A stretch of DNA of 64,000 nucleotides from Streptomyces sp. BK340 (GTDB lineage: Bacteria; Actinomycetota; Actinomycetes; Streptomycetales; Streptomycetaceae). Every line of letters starts with the position of its first letter. Within the stretch, counting starts at the first letter, position 1. The position numbers were made by a program, and so were the translations under genes. Location of the stretch: positions 199,029 to 263,028 of the forward strand of contig NZ_VISR01000011.1 of NCBI RefSeq assembly GCF_007827595.1, written 5' to 3'. Below, piece after piece: positions 25,715 to 33,564 of this stretch. The notes under the pieces were generated by a model. It did not search any database. It saw nothing but the letters and a program-made list of their open reading frames with translations, and was not told where the DNA came from.

Positions 25715-26689
25715 ATGAGCACCACGACACCCGCGCGGCCCGCACCGGCGGCCCGCCTGACTCCCGTCTTCGACGCCGCCCGCCTCGCCCGCGAACTCGA
25801 TGCGGTCACCGAACACGAGTGGGAGCGCCAGCGCACCCACTACGCCGCCGACCGCATCGGCCCGGACACGCCGACCGACTGGCGCGTCCTGCCGCTGCGC
25901 AGCCCCGGCGGCGACCCCACCCGCACCGACCCCGGCGGCCCCGGCCCCGACGACTACGCCGCCACCTGCTGGCTTCAGCAACTGCCCTACCTGCAAGAGA
26001 TCCTCGACAGCATCCCGGCCCCGCTGAACGCCGTACGGCTGCTCGCCCTCGGCCCTGCCGCCGCCTCGCAGCCGCACTGCGACCCCAAGTACGCCCTGGA
26101 GCGGGGCATGGTGCGCCTGCACATCCCGATCGTCACCCACCCCGGCGCGGTCCTTGTCCTCGACGGCACCGAACACCGCTGGCAGCCCGGCGCCTTCTGG
26201 TACGGCGACTTCTCCCGCGAGCACCTGGTGCGCAACACCGGGCCCGTACGGCGCGTCCACGCGATCATCGACGCGCTGCTCACCCGCGAGCTCGCCGTGT
26301 TCTTCCCCGAACCGTGGCAGGAGGCTCTCGCCGACGCCGACGTGCTGTTCAACCGGCAGCCCGCCCCCACGCAGCCGGCCGCCACGCTGCCGACCTCCCT
26401 GGCCCTGCCGTCCGGATTCATGGACTTCGGCCACGACACCCCGCTGGAGGGCCACACCACGGCCGTCGAGCTCGCCGAGCGCGGCGACGGGCTCGACCTT
26501 CAGGCCGGGGAGCACCGCTACGCCCTCGTGCCCGTCGCCGACGGCGAGTACCGCTACGCCGGCTGGAGCGAGCAGCGCACCCTCCAGCTCCGCGGCGACC
26601 GCGTCGTGCTGCATGCCCGGCACGGCCGCGCCCTGACCAGCCAGCACGTTCCCTTCCCGGCCGCCGACGGCAGCCGGGCCGGCGCCTGA
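25715..26689 (+). CDS. Aspartyl/asparaginyl beta-hydroxylase-like oxygenase
   Basis: 324 residues; ATG 17 bp after the previous stop. The central cupin-type core contains PHCDPKYALERGMVRLHIPIV, VLDGTEHRWQPGAFWYGDFS and REHLVRNTGPVRRVHAIIDA. His121, Asp123 and His170 fit the Fe(II) site of the Asp/Asn hydroxylase family, which uses 2-oxoglutarate and O2; Arg179 or Arg180 would bind the co-substrate. The C-terminal ~90 residues form a separate beta-rich region of unknown role. In this operon it would hydroxylate an amino acid or a peptide side chain. The substrate is inference. Confidence 0.85.
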   Translation: MSTTTPARPAPAARLTPVFDAARLARELDAVTEHEWERQRTHYAADRIGPDTPTDWRVLPLRSPGGDPTRTDPGGPGPDDYAATCWLQQLPYLQEILDSIPAPLNAVRLLALGPAAASQPHCDPKYALERGMVRLHIPIVTHPGAVLVLDGTEHRWQPGAFWYGDFSREHLVRNTGPVRRVHAIIDALLTRELAVFFPEPWQEALADADVLFNRQPAPTQPAATLPTSLALPSGFMDFGHDTPLEGHTTAVELAERGDGLDLQAGEHRYALVPVADGEYRYAGWSEQRTLQLRGDRVVLHARHGRALTSQHVPFPAADGSRAGA

Positions 26690-26707
26690 CGAAACGAGGA
26701 CGAACCC

Positions 26708-27847
26708 ATGCTGAACAGCTACGACGACTTCACCCCACTGAGCGAGATCATCGTGGGGTCCGCGGAGAACTACGTGGGGCACGACCGTGACCTCACGTTC
26801 GAGTTGTTCTTCCACGAGGCCCTCGGCGGCTACCGCTCCGACTGGGCCTACCCGCGCCTGGCCGCCCGCGGCAGCGCCAAGGCCGAGACGTGGAAGATCA
26901 GCATGCGGTACACCGAGGAACTCCACGAAGACGTCGAGAACCTCGCCGTTACGCTCACTTCGCTCGGTATCACCGTGTACCGGCCGCTGCCGCTGCCCGA
27001 AAACGCCTTACCGATCGCCGGGCTGGGCTGGCAGGCCGCCCCGACCCCCGCCCTGAACGTGCGGGACAACACTCTCATCCTCGGCGACGAGATCATCGAA
27101 ACGGCGCCCGCGATCCGCAGCCGCTACCTGGAGACCCGGCTGCTGACCCCGGTCTTCCGCCGCTACGCCGATGCCGGCGCCCGCTGGTCGACGATGCCCC
27201 GGCCCACTCTCACCGACGCCAGCTTCGACCTCTCCTACGCTCGCGACGCCGCCACCACGCTCGGCGGGCCGACCGAGCCGATCACCGACCCGCAGCCCAG
27301 CCCGTACGACGTCGGCATCGAGATGATGCTGGACGGCGCTCAGGTCCTTCGCCTGGGCCAGGACCTCATCGTCAACATCGCGCAGGACAACCACCGGCTC
27401 GGCGCCGACTGGCTCCAGCGGCAGGTGGCCGGCCGCTTCCGCCTTCACCGCGTGCACCGCATGGCCGACAACCACATCGACTCCATGCTCCTGGCCCTCA
27501 AGCCCGGCGTGTTCCTGGCTCGGCACGCCGGGCTGCGCGACATGCTCCCGGACGCCTTCCAGAGCTGGAAGTTCATCGTGCCGCCCGAGCCCGACCCTGG
27601 GAGCTTCCCCACCTACGACGACACCGACCTGGTCCTCACCAGCCCCTACATCGACATCAACGTGCTGTCTCTGGACGAGCAACGCGTGCTGGTCAACGTC
27701 GACTGCACCGGCCTGATCAAGACCCTGGAGGGCGAGGGCTTCACCGTGATCCCGGTTCGCCACCGGCACCGCCGCCTGTTCGGCGGCGGATTCCACTGCT
27801 TCACCCTCGACATGCGCCGCGCAGGCGGACCGGTGGACTACCGGTGA
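26708..27847 (+). CDS. Amidinotransferase (StrB1/glycine amidinotransferase-like)
   Basis: 379 residues. Starts MLNSYDDFTPLSEIIVGSAE, the usual opening of L-arginine:X amidinotransferases. Catalytic set visible: the Asp in YDVGIEMMLDGAQVLRLG, His256 in ADNHIDSMLLAL, and nucleophilic Cys364 in FGGGFHCFTLDMRR. DLVLTSPYIDINVLSLDEQR is also typical. The enzyme moves the amidino group of arginine to an amine, giving a guanidino compound and ornithine. The acceptor is unknown, but a neighbouring PGM1-like ligase suggests a guanidino-amino acid used to cap a peptide, as in pheganomycin, resorcinomycin or ketomemicin pathways. The stop overlaps the next start. Confidence 0.92.
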   Translation: MLNSYDDFTPLSEIIVGSAENYVGHDRDLTFELFFHEALGGYRSDWAYPRLAARGSAKAETWKISMRYTEELHEDVENLAVTLTSLGITVYRPLPLPENALPIAGLGWQAAPTPALNVRDNTLILGDEIIETAPAIRSRYLETRLLTPVFRRYADAGARWSTMPRPTLTDASFDLSYARDAATTLGGPTEPITDPQPSPYDVGIEMMLDGAQVLRLGQDLIVNIAQDNHRLGADWLQRQVAGRFRLHRVHRMADNHIDSMLLALKPGVFLARHAGLRDMLPDAFQSWKFIVPPEPDPGSFPTYDDTDLVLTSPYIDINVLSLDEQRVLVNVDCTGLIKTLEGEGFTVIPVRHRHRRLFGGGFHCFTLDMRRAGGPVDYR

Positions 27848-29085
27848 GCATGCCGGTCCTGCTGCTGGAGGCGGCCGGCCCCGAATCCGAGCAACTGACC
27901 CGGGCCGCGGCCGCCTCCGGCCACCACGTGCACGCCGTCACCGACTCCACCACCCTCGCCACCTACTCCCGCGAGCTGCGCCAACTCCTGGCGGGCCACC
28001 TGGTCACCGATTTCGCCCGGCCCGATCAAGCCCTCAAGGACATCACCGGCTACGGGCGCCGGATCGGTGCGAAGGCCCTGCTCACCGCCAACGAGTACCT
28101 CACCGACCTGGCCGCCCGGGCGTGCGCGGCTCTCGACCTGCCCGGCAACGATCCCGAACGCGCCGCCGCCGCACGCAACAAGGCCCTCATGGCGGCCAGG
28201 TTCGACGCCGGCCACGTCGCCACGCCCCGCACCACGATCGTCACGGATCTGCGCGAGCTGCGAGCCGCAGCCGCTGCGGTCGGCTTCCCGTGCGTCATCA
28301 AACCGGCCGACGGCGCCGGATCGGCCGGCGTCACCGTGGTCACCACTCCCCACGCCTTGCAGTCGGCCTGGCACGCCGCCCGCCAGGCGAAGGCGATGTA
28401 CGGGATGCCGCGCGATGAGCGTGTCCTGGTCCAAGAACACGTCCGCGGCCGCGAGTTCAGCGTCGAATCCGTCACCCAGCACCAGGTCACCACCCATCTG
28501 TGCATCACCCGCAAGCACACCACGGGCGGCATCCACCGCGTCGAGCTGGGCCACGCGCTGCCCGCCCGTCTGCCCGCGGCCGCCGAGCGGGCCCTGCTCG
28601 AACAGGCCGAACGGGCGATCGCCGCGGTCGGCGTCCGCAACGGCGCCACCCACACCGAACTCGTCCTCGGCCCCGACGGCCGGTGCACCGTCCTGGAGAT
28701 CGGCGCCCGACTCGGCGCTGGACACATCGGCGTCCTGATCCAACACGCTCTCGGCATCGACCCGTGGCGCTCCCTGTGGGACATCGCCCTCGGCCACCCG
28801 GCCACCCTCACCCCAGCGCGAAACGGGTACGCCGCCGTCCGGTTCCTGACCACGCCCCGCGCAGGCCGACTGGTCGCCGTCACGGGCCTGCCGGAGATGA
28901 CCACCACCATCCCCGCCGTACGCGTGCGGGCGGCTGAGGGTACGGACGTGGGTCCGGCGACGTCCAACCGCGGCCGCCTCGGCCATGTCATCGTCACCGG
29001 CCGCGATCCGCGCACGGTCGACGACCAAGCCGACCAGATCCTGCGCCAGATCACCGTCACCGTCGACCCGGGGAGCGGGACGTGA
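27844..29085 (+). CDS. ATP-grasp ligase (carboxylate-amine ligase type)
   Basis: 413 residues from the GTG at 27844 (GTGA overlap with the previous stop). N-terminal Rossmann-like pre-domain (MPVLLLEAAGPESEQLTRAA, ALLTANEYLTDLAARACAAL), then ATP-grasp: NKALMAARFDAGHVATPRTT, FPCVIKPADGAGSAGVTVV, VLVQEHVRGREFSVESV and CTVLEIGARLGAGHIG (metal-binding E and R/N equivalent). The architecture is that of L-amino acid ligases (BacD/DapF-like) that form amide bonds with ATP. With the first ATP-grasp gene, the operon has two amide-forming enzymes. Overlaps the methyltransferase start. Confidence 0.9.
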   Translation: MSMPVLLLEAAGPESEQLTRAAAASGHHVHAVTDSTTLATYSRELRQLLAGHLVTDFARPDQALKDITGYGRRIGAKALLTANEYLTDLAARACAALDLPGNDPERAAAARNKALMAARFDAGHVATPRTTIVTDLRELRAAAAAVGFPCVIKPADGAGSAGVTVVTTPHALQSAWHAARQAKAMYGMPRDERVLVQEHVRGREFSVESVTQHQVTTHLCITRKHTTGGIHRVELGHALPARLPAAAERALLEQAERAIAAVGVRNGATHTELVLGPDGRCTVLEIGARLGAGHIGVLIQHALGIDPWRSLWDIALGHPATLTPARNGYAAVRFLTTPRAGRLVAVTGLPEMTTTIPAVRVRAAEGTDVGPATSNRGRLGHVIVTGRDPRTVDDQADQILRQITVTVDPGSGT

Positions 29086-29884
29086 GCACACCACCCGACA
29101 GCTGTGCGGCCGACACGGCCGGCCACCAGACCACCAGCGCTTCGGAGTTCGACCGCCTCTTCGGCAGCGAAGGACAGACCGGTGACAGCGCCTTCGGCGC
29201 GATCGCGCGCCTGGTCGACCCGGACCTCCCGCCGGATCTGGACCTGTTCTCTTTCCTCTGCGCCGATCTGCTTCACCACATCGCCCAGCAGCTCGACCTG
29301 CACCCGGGACAGCTCCTGACCGACCTGGGCTGCGGCCGCGGAGGTCCCGGCCTGTGGCTCGCCAGCCACACGCACGCGGCCTTGATCGGCATCGACTTCT
29401 CCCCGGTCGCCATCGCCCAGGCCCGCCGCCGGGCCACGCCGCTCCCCGTCGACGCGGCCTTCGCCGTGGCCGACCTCGCCGGCCTCCCGCTTGCCGATCA
29501 ATGCGTGGACAGGGCTGTGTCGTTGGACGCCCTGCAGTACGCGCCCGACCGCTCGCCGCCGCCCGCCAGGCCCTGCGCATCCTCAAGCCCGGCGGCCGCC
29601 TGGTGCTCACCGGCTGGCGCCCGCACACTCCCGGCGACGAGCGCCTTCCAGCACGGCACCGGCACACCGACTGGAGGCGTGTGCTGCGCGCGGCGGGCTT
29701 CACCGGCCTGCACTGCGCCGGGGCACCGGCGTGGGACGCCGCCTACCAGGGGATCTACCGCACCGCGCTGACGTTGCACGCCGAGCCTGGTACGGCGCTC
29801 GCCGGACTGCAGGGCGAGGCTCGACGGCGGTTGCCCACCGCGCACCTGCTGCATCGCGTTGCCATCACCGCGGTACGGAGCTGA
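29082..29884 (+). pseudogene. SAM-dependent methyltransferase, frameshifted
   Basis: GTG at 29082 overlaps the previous stop. The N-terminal part reads GQLLTDLGCGRGGPGLWLAS (motif I), HAALIGIDFSPVAIAQARRR (motif II), AAFAVADLAGLPLAD and AVSLDALQYAPDR. At about 29565 the frame is lost. The sense resumes in another frame as ARQALRILKPGGRLVLTGWR (post-motif III), DWRRVLRAAGFTGLHCAG and continues to a stop at 29884. Repaired, it would be about 266 residues. A missing base in CGACCGCTCGCC explains it. As written, only the SAM-binding half is made. Last gene of the biosynthetic operon. Confidence 0.8.
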
Positions 29885-29915
29885 CCGGGGAAAGTCGTCT
29901 GTGCTCGGCCGCCGG

Positions 29916-30251
29916 TTACCAGGGCGCGAGGTCAGGGTCGTAGTCGATCGCCGCGGCGACGTCGTTCAGTGCATCCGCCCGGGCAGCGTCCTGGGCGCGG
30001 GTCTCGTTCTCCCCCTCGATCAGCTCCGCCTCCCGCTCGGCGCGGGCTACCTCGAGGGCGTTGTCGAGTTCCTCCGCGGTTGCGCCCAGCCGAGTGGCGC
30101 TGCCGTACCAGGAGGCGAGGCTGCTTTGCAGGTCGGCGGGGCCTGACCAGCCGGGTTCGACCGTGCCATCAGCCGTCATGCGTTCGTGGGCGAGAGCGGC
30201 AGCGCCGTAGCTGCGCAGCGCCTCCTCCTTCGTCACGGGCCGATACGGCAT
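29916..30251 (-). CDS. Hypothetical helical protein, last gene of a kinase operon
   Basis: 111 residues from ATG (GGAG upstream). MPYRPVTKEEALRSYGAAAL is followed by LGATAEELDNALEVARAEREAEL and a C-terminal AAIDYDPDLAPW. Predicted mostly helical, acidic, no membrane segment or known motif. It lies 18 bp after the phosphotransferase gene on the same strand. Convergent with the broken methyltransferase. Confidence 0.7.
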   Translation of the reverse strand: MPYRPVTKEEALRSYGAAALAHERMTADGTVEPGWSGPADLQSSLASWYGSATRLGATAEELDNALEVARAEREAELIEGENETRAQDAARADALNDVAAAIDYDPDLAPW

Positions 30252-30269
30252 GTGGTTCGTCTCCTCGCG

Positions 30270-31256
30270 TCAGGTCAGCTGGGTCAGAACTGCAGCCATG
30301 GAGGTGTAGGTGTCGCGGACGCCGTCGTTCTTGTGGAGACGGTGCCGCTCCAGGCGGATGGCGCCCAGGTGGCGGGCTTCGTAGACGAGGGAGCGCCAGG
30401 TGGCCGCGGCGGACGTGTCGCGGGTGCCGTAGGTGTCCCAGAAAGCGGTGCGCTCGTCCTGCTTGGCGCTGGCCATGCGGATGGTCCAGTCAGCGGCCGG
30501 ATCGCCGAAGAGAGTGCGGTCCAGGTCGAGGACCCCGGTGATCACCGGTTCGGGTGCCTTGGAGTCCAGCATGGTGTTGACGGTCCACAGGTCGCCGGTG
30601 AGCAGGCGCGGTTCGGTGATCTCGTCGAGGGCACGGTGGTGTTCTGCTGCGAGGTCGGCGACCTTGCGTACGTCGGCTGCGTCCAGGCCGAGATGCCCCA
30701 GGTCGTCGGCAATGGCGTGAAGGGAGGCGATCACGGCCGCGCTCCAGGTGGGATGTCCAGGCCCCGCGACCGGACCGAAGTGCGGGCCGCGGACGGCGTG
30801 AACGCGTGCCGTGATCTCGCCGAGCTGGGCGAAAAAGCCAGGCCAGGTGTCGCGGGGGTAGGCGCCGAGACGCTCGGGGGCGGGCACACCGGTGAGGTGG
30901 CTCTGCACGATCCAGTCGCGGCCGGTGATCTCCTGTGACCAGTCGGCGAACAGGACGCGCGGGACGAGGCCAGCGATGGGGGAGAAGTAGGGGACGGTGG
31001 CCGCCTCGTTGCGCATCAGCTCCCGCTCGGAGCTGAACTGCTGCCCCGGAGCGGGGGCGATGCGCAGGATGACCGGTGTCTCCATGCTGTCGACGGTGAT
31101 CCGGTAGGTCGTGTTGTACATGCCGCCGCCGAGCTCCACAGCGGAGACGACGCGCGCGGCGTCCCCGAAGGCGCGTCGGCCGATCGCCTGGATGTCCTCG
31201 GCGGTGACGGGCTGCTGAAAGGCGTGCGGGTCGCGGGGGATGGATCGGAAGTCCAT
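30270..31256 (-). CDS. Aminoglycoside-phosphotransferase-like kinase (APH fold)
   Basis: 328 residues; ATG with AAGGAG about 5 bp upstream. Order: AVELGGGMYNTTYRITVD (nucleotide loop), TPVILRIAP (Lys replaced by Arg in the beta-strand), RLLTGDLWTVNTMLD (catalytic loop, GDLxxxN) and GVLDLDRTLFGDPAADW (DxDxxxxGDP metal site). The APH/choline-kinase family phosphorylates small hydroxylated molecules, including antibiotics. The substrate is unknown. The GD in place of HGD in the Brenner motif is seen in some relatives. Middle gene of a three-gene minus-strand operon starting at 31631. Confidence 0.88.
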   Translation of the reverse strand: MDFRSIPRDPHAFQQPVTAEDIQAIGRRAFGDAARVVSAVELGGGMYNTTYRITVDSMETPVILRIAPAPGQQFSSERELMRNEAATVPYFSPIAGLVPRVLFADWSQEITGRDWIVQSHLTGVPAPERLGAYPRDTWPGFFAQLGEITARVHAVRGPHFGPVAGPGHPTWSAAVIASLHAIADDLGHLGLDAADVRKVADLAAEHHRALDEITEPRLLTGDLWTVNTMLDSKAPEPVITGVLDLDRTLFGDPAADWTIRMASAKQDERTAFWDTYGTRDTSAAATWRSLVYEARHLGAIRLERHRLHKNDGVRDTYTSMAAVLTQLT

Positions 31257-31292
31257 GGAGCTCCTTCAGGCCCGAGAGGGGAAAGTGGCTGT

Positions 31293-31631
31293 TCAGAAGT
31301 ATGCGACGGAGTTGCGGGACCGGTGGGGGGTGGTGGTGGGCTTCCCGACCCGCGCATCTCCGCGCAGTAGTTCACCTTCCAGGGCGTACCGGTCGCCGTG
31401 CTTGCTGATCCCGGTGATCGTGGCAACGGCCAGCACCAGACCATCGGTGCTGACGATCTGCACTTCGTCCTGGGCCAGGGCTCGGTCCGCGTTGAACTTC
31501 CAGATGCCGCGGCCGGCCAGCCACGCCTCGTCCTCAGTCATACCTGGGCGCCACCCGATCGTGGACCGGCCGAGGCGGTCGCCCGGCTCTGCGGGCCGCT
31601 CCGGGCCCAGCTGGATTTGAAGCACACCCAC
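31293..31631 (-). CDS. Hypothetical protein, first gene of the kinase operon
   Basis: 112 residues from a GTG at 31631 (GTG at 31625 also possible). Contains RSTIGWRPGMTEDEAWLAGR, GIWKFNADRALAQDEVQIVS and VLAVATITGISKHGDRYAL. Probably a small beta-barrel-like domain (strands alternate with turns), ending in basic residues and NSVAYF. Family not recognised. Its start lies 6 bp from a large inverted repeat, so this operon is probably regulated there. Confidence 0.72.
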   Translation of the reverse strand: MGVLQIQLGPERPAEPGDRLGRSTIGWRPGMTEDEAWLAGRGIWKFNADRALAQDEVQIVSTDGLVLAVATITGISKHGDRYALEGELLRGDARVGKPTTTPHRSRNSVAYF

Positions 31632-31636
31632 TCCTC

Positions 31637-31699
31637 AACTTTCTAACTTGTTGGAAAGTTACAGGCAGGCGTCATAACTTGTCAACAAGTTAGAAAGTT
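31637..31699 (-). promoter_or_regulatory. Large nested inverted repeat upstream of the kinase operon
   Basis: AACTTTCTAACTTGTTG (31637-31653) and CAACAAGTTAGAAAGTT (31683-31699) are 17-bp perfect inverted repeats. A shorter palindrome AACTTGTCAACAAGTT (7-bp arms, 31676-31691) overlaps the right arm. AACTTTC and GAAAGTT (31637, 31654) also pair. The A/T-rich patch stands out in this GC-rich DNA. It looks like a multi-site operator for a dimeric regulator (GntR/TetR-like spacing) and covers the likely promoter. Its regulator is not obviously in the window. Confidence 0.8.
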
Positions 31700-31785
31700 A
31701 AGGGCAGATCGTCAGGCCGGACCAGCAGCCTCGACCCGACGGCTCGGAAATTCGACAAGGTGTTCCATTTGGGGAGGATGGCGGG

Positions 31786-31804
31786 TTAGGGTCGTTCCGA
31801 ACGA
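31786..31804 (+). promoter_or_regulatory. Promoter -10 and palindrome before lexA
   Basis: TAGGGT (31786-31791) fits a Streptomyces -10 element. It abuts TCGTTCCGAACGA (31792-31804), a 13-bp palindrome containing CGAAC, 20 bp upstream of the start. A full LexA box (CGAAC-N4-GTTCG) is not present. Autoregulation by a related sequence is possible but unproven. Confidence 0.45.
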
Positions 31805-31824
31805 TCTTGTACGGAGGTGCCGGG

Positions 31825-32496
31825 ATGGAGAACGCCGCGCCCGCCCGCCGGGGCCGTCCCCCGGGCTCCCAGACTGCTGAGGGGCACCTGACGAGCCGCC
31901 AGTCGGCCATCGTCCGCTACATCACCGAGACGGTCGACCGGCAGGGCTACCCCCCGTCGATGCGTGAGATCGGCCAAGCCGTGCACCTGGCCAGTACCTC
32001 CTCTGTCGCCCACCAACTGATGGCGCTCGAACGCAAGGGCATCCTGTACCGCGACCCGCACACACCTCGCGCCTACCGCGTCAGGCCCTCGTGGGCGCCC
32101 GACCTCGGAGGCAGGAGCGAGGCACCGGTCGACGTACCGCTCGTCGGACGGATCGCCGCCGGCGCACCGCTGCTCGCCGAGGAAATGGTCGAGGACGTCT
32201 ACTCGCTGCCCCGCCAGGTCGTAGGCGACGGCGACCTGTTCGCCCTGACCGTGGCCGGTGACTCCATGATCGACGCGGCGATCTGCGACGGCGACATCGT
32301 GACCGTGCGACGGCAGGATAGCGCTGACCACGGCGACATCGTCGCCGCGCTCCTGGAGGACGAGGCGACCGTCAAGGTGCTGCGCAGGCAGGAGGGGCAG
32401 GTGTGGCTGATGCCTCGCAATCCCGCCTACGACCCGATCCCGGGCGACCAGGTGCAGATCCTCGGCAAGGTTGTCGGCGTCCTGCGGGTGCTCTGA
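31825..32496 (+). CDS. lexA: LexA-family SOS repressor, accessory copy
   Basis: 223 residues; ATG at 31825 with GGAGG upstream (a TTG at 31807 is less likely). N-terminal winged helix: LTSRQSAIVRYITETVDRQG, YPPSMREIGQAVHLASTSSV AHQLMALERKG. C-terminal S24 domain: VPLVGRIAAGAPLLAEE (self-cleavage between Ala112 and Gly113), GDSMIDAAI (Ser147) and ATVKVLRR (Lys184). All catalytic residues are intact, so RecA-stimulated self-cleavage is expected. It is a second LexA beside the chromosomal one, and probably links local genes such as dnaE2 to DNA damage. tRNA-Trp follows. Confidence 0.95.
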   Translation: MENAAPARRGRPPGSQTAEGHLTSRQSAIVRYITETVDRQGYPPSMREIGQAVHLASTSSVAHQLMALERKGILYRDPHTPRAYRVRPSWAPDLGGRSEAPVDVPLVGRIAAGAPLLAEEMVEDVYSLPRQVVGDGDLFALTVAGDSMIDAAICDGDIVTVRRQDSADHGDIVAALLEDEATVKVLRRQEGQVWLMPRNPAYDPIPGDQVQILGKVVGVLRVL

Positions 32497-32554
32497 GAAG
32501 ACGGAAATCCCTTGGAGATCCACCTGTTCGGCGTGCCAAGCTGTCACCCACCAA

Positions 32555-32627
32555 AGGGGTGTAGCTCAGAGGTCAGAGCGCCGGTCTCCAAAACCGGATG
32601 CCGCAGGTTCGACTCCTGCCGCCCCTG
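32555..32627 (+). tRNA. tRNA-Trp (anticodon CCA)
   Basis: Full cloverleaf: acceptor AGGGGTG/CGCCCCT (one T-G pair), D-arm GCTC...GAGC, anticodon stem CCGGT/ACCGG with loop CTCCAAA (anticodon CCA at the usual position), and T-arm GCAGG/CCTGC with TTCGACT. Discriminator G; CCA is not encoded. It reads in the same direction as lexA. The variable loop and T-arm look different from the usual streptomycete tRNA-Trp, from memory, so it may be a second isoacceptor gene. Confidence 0.93.
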
Positions 32628-32755
32628 CTTACGCGGGCGCCGTCCTCGTTCTGCGGGCCCGCAAGTAGTACACCAACTCCACCGAGAGCCCTCCTGCGAC
32701 GACTTAGCCCAGAGCGGGCGCGCGTCAGAGACGGGTGTGGCACCGTTGACGTGAG

Positions 32756-32793
32756 GCCTGGTTCGTCACTCCCCCCGTGGTGACGGACCAGGC
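32756..32793 (-). terminator. Hairpin terminator of the DUF6207-like gene
   Basis: GCCTGGTTCGTCAC and GTGACGGACCAGGC pair with one mismatch around a C-rich loop, directly after the stop of the minus-strand gene at 32795. Confidence 0.75.
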
Positions 32794-32794
32794 A

Positions 32795-33043
32795 TCATTC
32801 TCTGCCGGTCTCCAGTACCCGCTCCGGCGGGGAGGTCTGCTTGAGGACCTGCCGTAGGTCGGTGTACATCCGCAGCCGCACCCCGGGCTGGCCAGGATCC
32901 CGGGTGGTGCGCTCGGCGGTCGCCGTCCCCCAGGTTCGGGCGATCGAGGCTTGGAAAGCGAGGACGGTGTCATCGTCGAAGCCCGCCACGTCGATGACGA
33001 GCAGGCCGGGTTCGCACAGGTGTGCTTCTCGGATCGGGTCCAC
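32795..33043 (-). CDS. DUF6207-like small protein
   Basis: 82 residues from the GTG at 33043. MDPIREAHLCEPGLLVIDVA, DDDTVLAFQASIARTWGTAT and AERTTRDPGQPGVRLRMYTDLR match the DUF6207 pattern common in Streptomyces. The RTTRDPGQPGVRLR block is the most telling. Short cytoplasmic protein of unknown function. No strong ribosome site is visible, so it may be leaderless or weakly expressed. Terminated by the adjacent hairpin. Confidence 0.7.
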   Translation of the reverse strand: MDPIREAHLCEPGLLVIDVAGFDDDTVLAFQASIARTWGTATAERTTRDPGQPGVRLRMYTDLRQVLKQTSPPERVLETGRE

Positions 33044-33141
33044 GTCTGTCAGTACGTGTTCGTGCCCGGCTGGGGTTCTGTTCAGGCTGGGGATCCACCC
33101 GACTGGGCGAGTTGTCAGTGGCGACGTCTACCGTCCCTTGC

Positions 33142-33501
33142 ATGACCAGTTCACCGAACTCCCCCAAGAGCGCATGGGTGTTGGAGGCCACCATCCGGAC
33201 AGCGCCAGCCGCCCACTCTCAATGGCAGGAGCAACTCGACAGGCTCCGCCAGATCGCCTCGTACGATCCGGAGACCCAGACGTGGCATGCCCGCCTTGGC
33301 GCGCTCGACCTGGCGGGCGTGGAGATGCTGCAGGCCCTCTTCGACGCCGCGCGCGTCCACGGCACCGAGGTGCGCCTTACACCCGTGGCGGTCCCGGCGT
33401 ACTGGGACGGTCCCTTCTTCACGCGGAGCCCGGACGTGGCCGCTCTGCTGGAGGCGCAGACCGACCGCGGCCGGCCGCTCGGTCAGTTGCCTTTGGCCTG
33501 A
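33142..33501 (+). CDS. Hypothetical soluble protein
   Basis: 119 residues from the ATG at 33142. MTSSPNSPKSAWVLEATIRT is followed by WQEQLDRLRQIASYDPETQT, DLAGVEMLQALFDAARVHGT and VAVPAYWDGPFFTRSPDVAAL. Mixed alpha/beta composition, no signal or membrane segment. I do not recognise the family. Convergent with the AbiJ-like gene. Confidence 0.65.
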   Translation: MTSSPNSPKSAWVLEATIRTAPAAHSQWQEQLDRLRQIASYDPETQTWHARLGALDLAGVEMLQALFDAARVHGTEVRLTPVAVPAYWDGPFFTRSPDVAALLEAQTDRGRPLGQLPLA

Positions 33502-33564
33502 GGAGCGCGGCGGGTATCGGACTGGGCGCTTGCCCATGCAGGACCCTCCGCTGCTCCGAGAGCG

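Noticed and set aside
27838..29703. 621-residue minus-strand ORF opposite the ATP-grasp ligase and methyltransferase
   Set aside because: Shadow of conserved plus-strand coding sequence.
31792..31804. LexA box before lexA
   Set aside because: The palindrome TCGTTCCGAACGA contains CGAAC, but the CGAAC-N4-GTTCG spacing does not match (CGAAC-GATC-TTGTA). Kept only as a possible operator.
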